Both the position numbers and the translations under genes were made by a program. From Paulinella micropora (taxonomy: Eukaryota; Cercozoa; Imbricatea; Euglyphida): a stretch of DNA of 64,000 nucleotides. This document shows positions 20,600 to 32,695 of this stretch, in pieces. How positions within the stretch are numbered: the first letter of the stretch is position 1; the number at the start of each line of letters is the position of its first letter. The stretch is taken from contig BJOX01000001.1 in the NCBI GenBank assembly GCA_009731375.1, forward strand, positions 1,135,489 through 1,199,488, given 5' to 3'. The notes under the pieces were generated by a model. The model had not been told where the DNA came from. It did not search any database and worked only from the letters and a program-made list of their open reading frames with translations.

Positions 20600-23522
20600 T
20601 CATTTCATTTTCGCAATCTGATATCCGTAAGGGATACTATCATTGTCTGTGTAGAAGTCTCGCCCACACCATCGTGATTTATTAACAACTTTTACAACAT
20701 TCTTTTGGTGTTGTATGCTAAAGTGTTCAATGTGTTGTTGTTTGCTGTTTCTGTTCGTGTGTACCTTTTTCATTATGAAGTCTCTTGTGTTTGTTAGGCT
20801 TTCGACTTTGTCCATTAATTCATATGAAGCGGGATTTAATTTCTTTAAGTCTAAGCCTTTACCTCTAAAGTGGAAGTGTGTTTCCTTATCGTCCTTCTTT
20901 ACATACTCCAACATATATAACTTGGGTGCTATCCATAAACCTTTTATTATTTTGCAACCAGTTCCAAGGTCATCATCCATTCCGCCGATTGATTTATCTC
21001 TAAATCTCTTTATCCGTTCAATATTTCTTACATGACTTTGGATGCTGTCTGTATCCTATAATAATAGTCATTGTCGGGGTTGTTGTCTGGGTTAGCCTCA
21101 GTCATATACTTATGCATAATTCGTCGGCTGTATGCTAATATGAAGGCTCCATATTGTGTAGGTTTTGTAATTTTTTCTTCTATCAATTGTTCGTCGCGGG
21201 GGGTTCCTGTAATAAGCCATAATTCACCATTCGCCTCATCAAATTTCTCAATATCGGTTATCACGTGTTTAGCCCAGAATTTCCAGTATTCGTGATTTTT
21301 AGAAATATATTTACTCACTGAGTTTATCGGTCTTTGAATTGTCTTCCCGTATAAAGCATTCATAAACAACTTCGCTAATAGATATTGTGGAGTGCCTTTC
21401 TTTGAGTTTTGTTTTTTCTTGAATAAGTCTAATGTATAATCTTTAAATACTGGTTCTGCTCCCTCTGTGTAATAGCCACGATTAATTTTTACTTGATATC
21501 CCAAATTAATCATATCCTCAATATCAACACTTGTGAGCCATTGGTCTTTCATGTCCCTTAATTCCCACTTTTAAAAAAAAAACAACCTTTGCTATCACGG
21601 AATGGCACTCGCGGGTGTAAAAGGTTTTTTGGTGATATGTAATCAACATTCCATATACCTAATTTACCCAGCATTTTTTCTGTTGGTTTGTCGCGTTCTA
21701 TTATTTCACCAGTCATAAATAATTCAAGCATCGCAGTTGGATAAAGTGAGACTACATCCGCATCAATGAGATAATCAACAATCTCATCAAAACTTATTTC
21801 ACCTCTTTTATATTTTTCATATTGCTCAGAGATAAATCTTCCTTTGCTTGGGTAAGTTCTAGCACCATATACCGCTCTTCTAAAGTCTCTTTCTTGTTTT
21901 AATTTTGGAAGATAGATTTTGTATTTTTTGCCAATTTTCTTTTTCCATAAATTGAATGTAAGAGATGAAGTAGAGATAAACTTTGTTATATTAGTTTTAT
22001 GTTCGTTGAATGTCTGTTTATTGAGTGTGTCGTGTAATTCCTTCAGCCCAATTACATCCTTTTCTAAATACACTAAACATTCTTCTTTGGTTTCCTCGTC
22101 CATCTCTTCCCATCGCTTCGCTTTGCTATGGTCAAAATCTCCTTTCAAAACATTACAACCCAATGTTTCAAGGTTCTTTTTAAGGCTCCCTTCGGTGTGC
22201 TTACACATATCTCAAAATTTCATGTTCTTGTATTCCAATGAGATAATAGCCCAATTATTAATCAAATGAGTATCTTTTATTTTTCTTTTGATAAATTCTT
22301 TTTGAAGGAAGTAGTGGTCAAACTTACTACCATTAAAAGCATTAACATATAATGTCGCTTCTGGATTTTTGTTTTTTAATTCTTCCGCATATTCAAAGAT
22401 AATATCTATTAATTTTGAAATACAATCATCACCAGCGACATATTTAAAACCAATATATGCAATTGTATAACCTGCTATATAAGGTGTGTGCAATTCTTGT
22501 TGATTTGTAAATGTCTCAAGGTCATAATGAAAAACCTCATCTTCATTGTTGTATTTCATTTCAACAAATCTAGTTAATAATTTTATTTTGTTTTTAAACA
22601 TCGCATCCACATATGATTGTCTATCTTCATTACAAGTATGTTTATCAAAGTATGTTTTATAACAATCGGAGCATTTCTTTTTGTTTCTTATTATAAACCC
22701 TAAATAATGATTTTCTTTGAGATAACAAAGCACATCTGCGGTAATTAAAGGGTCTTCAAAGTTTTTGAAAGTTTGTTTTGTTGTCGCATCAGTTATTTCA
22801 AAATACTTGTCTTCAATACAATATTTTTTAATATTTCAAAACCAACCGAGAAAGGTATGAATGAATTAGGTTCAAGATTAAATTCTTTTGTAATTTCATT
22901 ACACTTGTTTTTGTTAATATCAAAATTTTAATATCTTTTTATTGACTTGAAAGAAACAATTATTACCTCTACTTCGTGGATTAATATGTATTCCTTCATC
23001 TGTTCTATGTTTTTTATCCCTTCCTGAAGTATTGCATCCGCCTCCGTTTTCTTGGATAATTTCAATTCTAATAATATGAATAAATCGGTCATATCCGTTA
23101 GCACTGGCTTCAATATTTTCCTCATTGAATAGATAAATGACATTAAATAAATTTTCAACATCCTTTATCTTTACGGCATTGAAAGTTTGCCATTTAAACC
23201 ACTTTTCGTCATTAATGTCCGTATTATAAGAAAATTTGACGTGAATACTTGCTTCGTTTGTCATACCTCTGCTTCTAGCGTCTTTTACTGCTCTCATAAT
23301 ATGAAATTCAATAGCATCCATATCATAAAAATTTACATCTAGTTTTCTAAGAGTGTATGTATATGAATTTAAGGTTCTATTTCGCTTTGGTCTTAATTCA
23401 ATAAGTTTTACTTCCCGTCGTCTTGGTTCGCTTGTCTTAGTTTCGCGTAAATGTGCTCTAGTTTCCAATAGTTCCCTCACATTTTCGCTTGGTCTTGGTG
23501 CTGATGGTAAGGGTGGTGGCAT
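20600..23522 (-). pseudogene. Family B (protein-primed type) DNA polymerase, multiply broken
   Basis: About 970 codons on the minus strand. N-terminal Pro/Arg-rich region (23522-22920), a CxxC...HTC zinc-like motif (KKCSDCYKTYFDKHTC), Exo I FHYDLETF and Exo II NAFNGSKFDHYF (22212-22733). Pol motif A is VSLYP (near 21755), motif B KLFMNALYGK (near 21360) and motif C DTDS (near 21050). The breaks are frameshifts near 22930 and 22840, an in-frame TGA near 22209, a shift at a poly-A run near 21570, and a shift exactly at motif C near 21055. It differs clearly from the element 2 polymerase. As read it cannot encode an active enzyme. Confidence 0.85.
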
Positions 23523-23650
23523 TATATCAATGGAGATATAAAATATTAGAAAAATATTAAATTGTTTTACTGATATATATAAATATAAATTGTCTTACCT
23601 TTAACATGAAATTCATTCATAATAAAAATAAAAAAATTGCGTTTTTTGTT

Positions 23651-23827
23651 TTAAACTCCTCTAGCCTTCATTTCTTCATATTCCTTAAGTTTTCTATTTC
23701 GTTCTTTTAATTGCTCCTTCCTCTTTTGGTTAATTTCATCCTTATTTCTCTTATAATATGCGAGAGCCTTTTCTGAGTTAGCCTTTCGTTTGTCCTCTGG
23801 TGTGAGATATTTATTGTGTCTCCCCAT
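23651..23827 (-). CDS. Small basic helical protein next to TIR
   Basis: 58 aa starting MGRHNKYLTPEDKRK, almost entirely Lys/Arg/Glu helical with a KRNKDEINQKRKEQ core. An upstream in-frame ATG would add a hydrophobic stretch, but the MGR start matches the element 2 protein at 33319-33540. In both elements it lies beside PolB near a terminus, so it probably acts with replication or packaging DNA. The family is not recognised. Confidence 0.6.
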   Translation of the reverse strand: MGRHNKYLTPEDKRKANSEKALAYYKRNKDEINQKRKEQLKERNRKLKEYEEMKARGV

Positions 23828-23887
23828 GGTATATATTATTAGTAATATAATTTTACTCTTTAACATAAAATTAATTATTATAACAAA

Positions 23888-24121
23888 TCACGAGTGATAT
23901 TTATAATATCTTTCTATGTCGTCATTTCTGCGAATTATTCTGACAACTTTATGTCCGCCTGTCATTATCTCATCTCTCTCCGCGAAGAAATCTATATGAA
24001 AATCTGATTTTTCGTGTGTGTATTTGCCGTATATTCCGATAGTCTTACCACATACGCAAGTATATTTCTGTTTTCTTCTTTCTTTGATATATTCCGCTTT
24101 CTTCTGTTTGAGAGTATCCAT
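23888..24121 (-). CDS. Small zinc-finger-like protein
   Basis: 77 aa. Residues CVCGKTIGIYGKYTHEKSDFH give a Cys-x-Cys ... His-x5-His arrangement like a degenerate C2H2 finger, after a Lys-rich helix and before a basic IIRRNDD tail. It is the last gene before the right TIR. No counterpart is seen in element 2. DNA binding at the terminus is a reasonable inference. Confidence 0.55.
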   Translation of the reverse strand: MDTLKQKKAEYIKERRKQKYTCVCGKTIGIYGKYTHEKSDFHIDFFAERDEIMTGGHKVVRIIRRNDDIERYYKYHS

Positions 24122-24187
24122 TTATATTAATGTTCTTTTAGATTATGAAAACTATATTCTCTTTTAGATTATAGATAGAGGGCTAAT

Positions 24188-24468
24188 TTTGGGGTGTTTT
24201 GTGCTCTCGTATTGATTTCGTTTTTATTTAAAAACCTAAAAAAAAAATTCTAAACTTTTTTTTGTTTTTATTTAAAAGCGAAATGAAGAGTAAGAGAGAT
24301 TTCTTTATTTTGTTTTGCTTGTATTGATTGAAATTTTGATTTCGTTATTTTGCTGTTTTGACGCTTAGTATTGATTTGCGGGAGATTAATAGGAAGGCTT
24401 ATTTCGTTATCTACAACCCGTAGGAAGGCGACGACGAGTCGTTGCCGCACTACGGGTTATCTTCTACT
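24188..24468 (-). repeat. Right terminal inverted repeat, element 1
   Basis: Reverse complement of 3728-4007 with scattered A/T-run indels. It ends CTTCTACT, followed at once by GTCCAG (24469-24474), the second copy of the target duplication. It carries the same internal CTACGGGTT hairpin. Confidence 0.93.
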
Positions 24469-24474
24469 GTCCAG

Positions 24475-25318
24475 CAGATGATTGAAGCGATGGCAGTATA
24501 TAACAAGGTCTATGGTGGAAATTTTTGTGGGTTTTGAGGCCCGTTCTATACGCAGTGATAAACCGAAATTTGCATGGAAAGGTACGAAGCCCAAGGAAAT
24601 AGCCCATACTGTTGTGGCACTTGCTTCATCGGAAACTGGCTTTCTCCAAGCACAAACTGCTTTCCTATTAAACTACTACTACGAGCAGGGAGAGACTCTT
24701 GGTTCGAATTCGTTTGATTTTCTCCAAGCACAAGGCGGGAGATACTCTTGGATCGTTTGACGCATTGCAATGGAGTTCTGGTGTGTTCAGTGCCACAAAA
24801 AGATAGACGACGCCAACGATTTGAAACAGGGAGGTTTTGGAAACCTACATAAAAGCTCATGTTAGGCTCTTTGTGAAAGAAAGCAAGCAGACAAGGACGC
24901 AGCAGTCATGCATGGTTCTTACATTTTTATTTTTGTCTTTCTTTCTTTCTTCTTTCTTTCTTTCTTTCCTGCTTTCTTTTATATTTTCTTTCTGTCTTCT
25001 TTCGAATTCTTAACTTTATAAATTAATTTCGAAATTACTAGTGAAATTCAAAAAAAAAAACGTGTCACTGCCTACCTGCGTACTCACTAGACTCATTACG
25101 AATGTACATATCTTTATGACTCTAGTCACGGAACTTGTTGTGTAATTGTGTGTATTAAGAATCATAGATATGTTTTTTTTGTTATATCTATAACATTTGA
25201 TAGTGTCACATTGTTTATGTACATGATAATGTCAGAATGTGTGTGTGTGTACTAATTTCTTTCTTTCTTTGGAATTCTTTCTTTCTTTTTTTCTTGCTTG
25301 CTTGCTTTCTTGCTTTTT

Positions 25319-25354
<36 letters not shown>

Positions 25355-25430
25355 GCTTTCTTTCTTTCTCTTTTTCACTCTCTTTTTCTTTATGTCTTCT
25401 TTTTGTTCCTTAATTTATTTATTTATGTAG
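24475..25430. other. Host flank: short direct repeat and (CTTT)n tract
   Basis: A segment containing TTTCTCCAAGCACAA is present twice (24642 and 24718 regions), an imperfect direct duplication of about 75 bp. Pyrimidine-rich CTTT repeats occupy 24935-25010 and 25255-25395. No supported gene in this stretch. The tract ends in TTTATGTAG, which could act as a splice acceptor for the reading that follows. Confidence 0.5.
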
Positions 25431-25869
25431 ATGAAAGCCTTCAGCGTCCTGAGCGTATGCCAGTGGATAACTATGGTATTGTTGACACTGGAAGACTGCT
25501 TCCACGTAAGGCTAAGGGTCAAGTGTACCTGGCATATCGCGAACAGCACAATCAAAAGAAAAAAACTTTCAATTCTTCTTCTTCTTCTTCTTCTTCTTCT
25601 TCTTCTCCTCCTCCTCCTCCTCCTCCTTCTCCTCCTTCTCCTTCTTCTCCTTCTTCTTCTTCTTCTTCTTCTTCTTCTTCTTCTTCCTCTTCCTCTTCCT
25701 CTTCTCCTTCTCCTTCTTCTTCTTCTTCTTCTTCTTCTTCTTCTTCTTCTTCTTCTTCTTCTTCTTCTTCTTCTTCTTCTTCTTCCATGGCCACTACAAC
25801 TACTACTACTAGTACTAGTACTAGTACTAGTACTAGTACTAGTACTAGTACTAGTAGTAGTAGTAGTAG

Positions 25870-25911
<42 letters not shown>

Positions 25912-26440
25912 ACTACTACTACTACTCCTACTGCTACTACTACTACTACTACTGTTGCTGCTGCTGCTGCTTCCTCTTCCTCTTCCTCTTCCTCTTCTTC
26001 TTCTTCTTCTTCTTCTTCTTCTTCTTCTTCTTCTTCTTCTTCTTCCTCCTCCTTCTCCTCTTCATCCACGTTATCGTCGTCTCTGGTCACTCCTGCTCAT
26101 CCGCTTTCTCCTTCCTCCCCTGAATTCGAACGTGTTTCAAAACCAGAGGAAGATGAGAGCCAGAGCACTCTCAACCACCGCGTTCATGAAGAGTATGCTA
26201 ACAAAATTGATCAGATGATAACGAAAGGGCAGCACACACTTACTGGGACGAAAGCCATGGAGAAATATTTTGCTGTCAAATGCAGACCTATCGGGCCAAA
26301 GGGGTGGGAAGAAATCCATCGCAAGAATGCGGAGTTGGCTTGTGAATTCACGGTAGCGCTGTTATTGGCAAGAAAGTCAAGGACGCAGAAGGCAAGATTC
26401 ATCACGAAGGAGGCCTCGGTGCTGTCGGATTAATTCAGTT
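25431..26440 (+). CDS. Putative host exon interrupted by serine-coding (TTC)n tracts
   Basis: The frame after the TATGTAG acceptor reads DNYGIVDTGRLLPRKAKGQ, then passes through (TTC)n and (ACT)n repeats (25567-26060), then PEFERVSKPEEDESQS and GQHTLTGTKAMEKYF to a TAA at 26432. An overlapping frame after about 26345 gives another coding-like stretch (KKVKDAEGKIHHEGG), suggesting a frameshift or alternative splice. The repeats may equally be intronic. No family is recognised. Confidence 0.35.
25567..26060. repeat. (TTC)n / (ACT)n / (AGT)n compound tract
   Basis: (TTC)n with CCT interruptions to 25790, then alternating ACT and AGT runs to about 25960, then (TTC)n again. The centre contains a self-complementary (ACTAGT)n block at 25810-25870. 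Confidence 0.9.
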
Positions 26441-26653
26441 CCTGCGTGCCTGGGACGAACAGCACAATGTAACAATAATTACACACAAACCCACTGGCAA
26501 GATCGTCCCATCAATTATTACATCCTTGATTCACTTCACTTTCACTCTCCTCCTCCTTCAAGAATACAGCGGTCCACCCCCCTCCCCACTGACACACACA
26601 CACAGACACACACTACCTGTATATGTACTTAGCTACCGCCTCCCCCACTCTGC

Positions 26654-26870
26654 ATGGACAGTTCACGCGCTGCAATGGCTACTGACGCTAACGTAAGCAC
26701 TTAACTTTCTGTTCAGTCTCTGTCTCTATGTTTTTCTGTCTGTTTATTATCCAACTCGTGCTAATTGTTGTTCTTATTTTGTGCAAGGCTCGCTTCACGA
26801 AGCACGTCTGGGCGAGAATGGTTATGGCGCTGGAAAGTGAAGAAGTTCAACGCATATTCGAAGAAGCGTA
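26654..26870 (+). CDS. Putative small exons of a host gene
   Basis: ATG at 26654 (MDSSRAAMATDAN) runs to a GTAAGC donor at 26693. A pyrimidine-rich stretch and TGCAAG acceptor precede a reading starting ARFTKHVWARMVMALESEEV that stops at TAA near 26870. The codon texture and splice-like borders are suggestive only. The stretch 26871-27214 holds (GATA)n, (TG)n, (AG)n and (TA)n microsatellites. Confidence 0.3.
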
Positions 26871-27116
26871 ATATGTGTACATATACATAAATTAAACAAG
26901 ATAGATAGATAGATAGATAGATATATAGATAGATAGTTAGTTAGTTAGATATAGATGAATAAAACTATGTTATCTGCTGGATGTAATAGATGCCAAGCTC
27001 CGGCCCGGGATGACCTCGACGCGAACAACCATGGCTGGATAGCTTTTATCAAGCTCTGAACCGCTTAATCGCTGATACTAAAGTACTTTCTTTACCTTTA
27101 TGTGTGTGTATGTGTG

Positions 27117-27172
<56 letters not shown>

Positions 27173-27214
27173 GAAGGATATATATATATATATAATATGC
27201 ATGTATGTAGTTTC

Positions 27215-28074
27215 AGCCTCAGATTATTGTTCCAGAAGAAGACACAGACAGAATACAAGCGGGAGAGTCCCCAGAGGACATAAGAGTTTTCCCCACAGAG
27301 TCACTGCTTGCAATGAAATTGACTGAGCTCAACCCATCGGACATGTCAACTATCCCGCCTCGTGGTTTTCCAATCGCGAAAATCAAAGAGAAATTTGTGA
27401 AACTGCGACAGATGCTGAACATTCTAATCAGCGCAAACTCCGCTTCCCAGGGTAAATATCAGGAGAGCGGACAGGAACAACCAGATATCTCGCAGTTTTT
27501 ACGTTGCATATCACCACGTCGCGCAGAACAACAAATCTGCTACTTGTATTGGTGGGTGCATAATCTCAGAGACACTTTCTCCCAAAGCCTGTTAACAGTC
27601 GTGCCGGAAGTCTACGATCAGCTCATAAATCCATCAGCCGCAGGTCCGACTGCTCTTCCATCCAACCAGAAGAGCAGTAAAGGCAAGAATACCGACATCC
27701 TCATCCATGATCTTCTGGTAAAACATTCCGTGAAGATGGATGGCCAAGCGTTGCAGGATAATTACTCAACTGCACAAAAAATTCTCATTAGCATCGACAA
27801 TATGCTATCAAACGAACAGGACCCAACAAAAAGGCGACGCTTACTGAAGCAGAAGGAATATTGGGAACTAGAAATGGATGAGGCTTTTGAAGACATCAAG
27901 AAAGAGAAGAAAAAGAAAAAGAAAAAAAAAATTGCTGTGGATCCCAGTTCGAGGGCCCAGAAAAGAGTTAGATCGTTGCAGGAATCTGACAGTGATGCTG
28001 ATCAGGTTTCAAATTCCAAAGCAGAAGCTGAAAAAGAACAAGAACAAGAACAAGAAGAAGAAAGTGAAGGTTAA
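27215..28074 (+). CDS. Putative terminal exon of an unrecognised host or transposon gene
   Basis: Open from a TTTCAG acceptor (27209-27214) for 286 codons to TAA at 28072. The start PQIIVPEEDTDRIQAG is followed by a helical domain (LKLRQMLNILIS-like region near 27380-27430), a Trp/Cys-containing block (ICYLYWWVHNLRDTF), a Lys-rich stretch and an acidic Glu/Gln tail. The length, balanced composition and acceptor make it likely coding. The family is not recognised. It is 1.3 kb from the Harbinger transposase and could be that element's accessory gene, which cannot be decided here. Confidence 0.5.
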
Positions 28075-28503
28075 GTTTGTATGTAAGAAGCATCTAAGTC
28101 ATGACGATTTTGATTGGTTGTGCTCATGACCCTGTGTTTAACATATAGTATTGTATTGACGTTTACATATACATATATGAATCTTCATATTGCGTAGTGG
28201 TCATTATTCGTGCGAACTTGAATAGTTACAGTGTGAATTACATAGTAAGGGGGTAGTAATTTAGTTACAGTGTTGCTATATTGCCGAACTCCACTGGAGA
28301 CGTAGGATAGCTTACTTGCAGTACTTATGCGATATTAATAATGATGTTGATGTAGATCATAAGTTATTAAATAATATCTTCAGCCTTGAACTAATTTCAT
28401 TATATATTAATAATAATATTTGAGAAATAAAAATTATCAGTATGAAATCAACAATTATTAATAACAGTCGACGTCGGCGAATGCTAATATGAAAAATAAC
28501 TAG

Positions 28504-28538
<35 letters not shown>

Positions 28539-29409
28539 TGTAATTACTAAAATTCTACGATAGTCCTGAAACAACCCTTTTGCTATTTTGTCCCGCGCGG
28601 ATGGTGCATATTAGCATAAGTCTCTCGGCCGGTCCGGACCAAAAACTACATTTACTATCCACAATCACAACCTTTCCACAACCACAACTTTCCGAGTTGT
28701 TTCTCTATTTTTCTACTCACTGATGCCACCAGTTGATATGGTCGAAATACAGAGTGATTCGAACGAAAAAGCTAATGCAGAAATGTCACTATGTGTTGTA
28801 TTTTTCGACTGTATCACACCTGGTGGAGCCAGGTGGCAGGAAACTAATGATTTTTGTGGTGGCAGGATTCTGTGTTTTTTTAACAGCCAAACTTTGCGGC
28901 TTTCCCCTGCAAAATTGGTTGGTCCGTTTTGATCGGGGAAAGTGGCAATCGACTTTTCAAGCCAAGCTCTATCAGAATCTATAATAAAAACTTTTGTGGT
29001 GGGCGGTGACACAGGACCGCCACCCACAAGTGTGGGTCCTCTTATTTTTGAAATACGTACCAGCTACAAATTTTTTTAAAATAACATTGACCGCAGCAGC
29101 CGCAGTAGCAGCAGAAGCAGCCGCGAGCAGCGGGAGTGAGACTTCTGCCGCGAGTGACTCTCAGCCGCAGCAGCAGCCGCCGCAGTTGGATCTCGTTTAA
29201 TATTAAATTCATTTTTATTATATCTCTTCCACTTCACATTCAGATTCTACCGGGTGGTAAGTATTTTACTAAACTAGTGTTTGCGTAAAATATTAATAAG
29301 ACTCATGATCACGATGAAGCTTCAAGAATAGAGCGGCGGAGTAATGAATATTTTCAACTGTTTAGCAGAAATAATGTTTTATTGTATATTAATACTACAA
29401 AAATTATTA
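28075..29409. other. Host intergenic sequence
   Basis: AT-rich with a (TA)n run at 28504-28535. An inverted repeat near 28996-29028 pairs GTGGGCGG with CCGCCACC. Short open readings on both strands at 28713-29027 have no recognisable family. A GCA/GCC/CAG-rich stretch lies at 29090-29200. No supported gene. Confidence 0.4.
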
Positions 29410-30653
29410 TTAGTTTTCATCATCTAAATTGAGTCGGCGACGTTTGTTCCTGTTCTCCGAAGTTGTGTTCGGCCGCAGGATCTCCTCTACGCGCAATTGT
29501 GCTACCATAGCTTCACGTCTGAGACATAATGGATTACGAGCTGAGCTGGCAGGATTTGCGGTGAGGAGATCCTGAACCTCAAAGTCATCAATAAGTCTTC
29601 CATACTCATCAGCCACCTGTATATGTCCAAGCTGTGAACTATTTTCAATTCTGTGAGAAGACTCTATACAAAAATTATGCAAACGAAAGCAAGAAGTAAG
29701 AATTGCAAGTGTGCCAGCGAAAGATGTAGTGATCGGCTTCCACAAAATACCCCATCGAGCAGTAAGCATTCCAAACGCTCGCTCCACATGTATGCGAAGC
29801 TGAGATAAATGGAAATTAAAAGAGTCTTTGTAAGGATCGATTCTGCGGATGAATTTGCCTTTGTAAGGGACCAGCAAATATTCATGAGGAATGTATCCAT
29901 TGTCACCAACGAGGTAATGTTTGAGAGGAAGTCTCTTTAACATGTCGTCAAGACCGCTGACTGTATACGCAAGCTGATCATGCGTCGAACCCGCGCATCT
30001 CACGTCAGCCCAACGAAATCGGAGATCAGGTCCGCACGCTAGCTGTGCATTGATGCCGAAGTAGCCTTTCCTGCATAAATATTTTATCCTTATTATTATT
30101 AGAAACTACATGAGGCATGCAAAGAATCTTACCTGCAGAAATATTTTATAGGATTGGGAACTTCATGAGGCTGAGGACAAGGGATCTTGAAAATAATGCC
30201 ATCGATAGCGAGAAGGCAACCATCGAAAATGTGAGGCACAGAAGATAGAGACTGCCACCCAGCGGCCAGACTTTCAAACTCACTTTCATCTGGAAATTTC
30301 ATAGACTCACCCAGCAGACTGTCACGATTCAACAACAAAATAACGCGCCATAAACATTTATAAAAAGTACTTTCTCCAACTCCGTGTAAGTCAGCAATGT
30401 CCAAGTAACTCCCCCCCGCAAGGAAACGCAAGGTCATAGATAGTTGTAACTCAGGTGCCACACTCGCATAACAGTGAGCTTTAGCACACGCCACCTCTAG
30501 CTCTGGTCGGAGCCGAGACAGAAGAGTATCAAATTGCTCTTTTGTCACTCTGTATCTCCGCTTAAACCTGCGATCTGACAAGGAAGCTACGCGAGTCTCC
30601 CAATCCATGCGGTGTCTTTTACTTCCAGGAGTGAAAGCCTTCTTCTGAGACAG
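29410..30653 (-). mobile_element. PIF/Harbinger transposase gene (HARBI1-like, DDE_Tnp_4)
   Basis: Two minus-strand exons, 30653-30133 and 30070-29410, are separated by a 62-bp intron with GTAAGA donor and TATGCAG acceptor. Joining is in frame at CR|KGYFGINAQ. The catalytic triad is visible as Asp in AIDGIIFKI, Asp in RCAGSTHDQ and Glu in IHVERAFGML. From the ATG at 30608 the product is about 378 aa, normal for the family. A TTTTCTAG acceptor at 30654 suggests an upstream exon. No stop or frameshift interrupts the domain. Element termini were not found. Confidence 0.85.
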
Positions 30654-32095
30654 CTAGAAAAGAAAAGAAAAGAAAAGAAAAGAAAGAAAGCAAGCAAGAA
30701 GTCACACAGAAAGCTTAAGAGTAATAAAGAAGCTGGAAAAAATGCAAGAAAAACGATCACCGATGTGTAAATGAAAGGAAATTAAAGAAAAAGAAGCGAG
30801 ACGAAAGAAAAATGATAAAAAGAGACAACAAAGAAGAAACAAGAAAAAGAAGAAAGAAAGAAGAAAAAAAGAAGAAAGAAGAAAGAAACAGTGAAGAATT
30901 AAGAAAGAAGGAAAGAAAGAAGAAGCAAAAGGAGCAATGTAAACACCTTCGCCAAGGACGTGAGGAGTAGGAGTTCACCCAAGTCATCGCCATCCCACAG
31001 TTGTATGTGCTCAGTGGAAGAGAACAGCAAAATAGAAGCATCTGATGGTAGATGATGTTTGTAAATCATTACAGGCTCAGGCTAGCATTTCTATCCTTCG
31101 AAGTGCTAGCAACAAGAAAAACAAAGGAGTTTAGAGGGGGCGTCTTTTGTAGCAGCAATACGAAGCGATGCAATGCAAAAGTATTTTTCTTTTTATATGT
31201 ATAGTGTCCCCAAGACTTGTACATTGCATTCTGAGCAAAAGTACAGAGGCAGAGAGCTTGTTAGGTTTGATGTGGCAGTAGAAAGGGAGGGTTAATCACG
31301 TCTCCACCCTTCCTTCTGGCAGCACCAGGTCGAAGGCGATTAGCCCCCGGGCCGGCACCACTATCTGGTGCGTAACGGCTCGATTAGCCCAGTTTGGGCT
31401 AATTTAGCCCGAAATAGAACCCGTGAACGGGCCTGAGTTGAAGTTCAAGAAAAGGGAAATATTTCGGCATCCCCACCCACACGCAAAAGTCGGTCTTTTT
31501 TAAAAAGTCGGTCCGTTGATTTTTAGCTCAGACGGTGATGACTTTGAGGTTATCGTTTGTAGGAACGCGAGGTCGGATTGAGGAGCGGTTGACACTATTC
31601 GAAAGCAGATGAGACGTAGATTTATATTACATAATTTTCATGTTGAAAAGTCAAGATGATGAGAAGAAAATAATTTTTAAAATTTAACATCTTAATTTCA
31701 TAAATACAAAATTACTTTAAAAAACTAAGAACTCGAAGCGAAATCAAGAATTTGACAGCAGATTTGGACTAATTTTAGTAAAGAACTCATGCTATTTCTA
31801 TTGTATTATTTTCAGAAGAATCGGATGTGCGTAACCTACTTAAATTTTTTTCAAAAATGAATTGATTTTCTAGTAAGAAACCAATATTATAAATTAATTT
31901 TCAAGTTTAACAAACTGCAGTCCAGACCAAGCTCGAAATTGAAATTAAGCGTATTCTTCAATAATAACTTGAAAAATCTTTCTGAATAGCTTTTACTGAT
32001 TATTAAAGAAGTTTGATACTTGCTCAGTGACACTAGTATTAATAGATAGCAAATTTGACTATAATAATATTATATTACTGTAGCGCAGGCAGTCA
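30654..32095. other. Host intergenic sequence with short hairpins
   Basis: (AAAAG)n at 30657-30690, purine-rich repeats to 30930, and a palindromic TTAGCCCAGTTTGGGCTAA near 31385-31405. Positions 31471-31510 reappear inverted at 53165-53213. The remainder (31560-32070) is AT-rich without a recognisable gene. Confidence 0.45.
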
Positions 32096-32417
32096 ACAAC
32101 CCTAACAACCCTAACAGCAACAACAACAACAACAACAACAACAACCCTAACAACAACAACCCTAACAACAACGACAACAACAACAACAACAACAACCCTA
32201 ACAACAACAACAACAACATCAACCCTAACAACAACAACCCTAACAACAACAACAACAACAACAACCCTAACAACCCTAACAACAACAACAACAATAACAA
32301 CAACAACAACAACCCTAAGAACAACAACAACAACACCTTAACAACCCTAACAACCCTAACAACAACAACAACAACCCTAACAACAACAACAACAACAACA
32401 GCAACAACAACAACCCT

Positions 32418-32448
<31 letters not shown>

Positions 32449-32549
32449 CCAACAACAACAACCCTAACAACCCTAACAACAACAACAACAACCCCAACAA
32501 CCCTAACAACAACAACAACAACAACAACAACAACCCTAACAACAACCCT

Positions 32550-32580
<31 letters not shown>

Positions 32581-32645
32581 GCCCTAACAACAACCCTAAC
32601 AACGACCCTAACAACAACAACAACAACCCTAACAACAACAATCCT

Positions 32646-32692
<47 letters not shown>

Positions 32693-32695
32693 CCA
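32096..32695. repeat. (AAC)n mixed with telomere-like AACCCT units
   Basis: About 600 bp of AAC repeats with many embedded AACCCTAAC motifs, sometimes two in a row. CCCTAA is the metazoan telomere unit read on this strand. It ends 215 bp before the left end of element 2. Confidence 0.9.

Larger units (their letters stand above)
3728..24468. mobile_element. Polinton/Maverick-like virus-like element 1
   Basis: A 20.7-kb unit bounded by about 280-bp terminal inverted repeats and the 6-bp duplication GTCCAG. It encodes integrase, PolB, packaging ATPase, adenain-like protease, penton-type and major capsid proteins, a tail-fibre-like protein and several small proteins. This set defines virion-coding Polintons or polinton-like viruses. 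The genes contain several nonsense codons and frameshifts, so this copy is a decayed insertion. A 10-N gap lies at 9307-9316. Its core is collinear with element 2 (32911-53035), but the replication module and TIR differ. Confidence 0.93.

Noticed and set aside
25567-26060. Long Ser-, Leu- and Glu-rich ORFs
   Set aside because: Translation of (TTC)n and (ACT)n repeats; only the non-repetitive flanks look like coding sequence.
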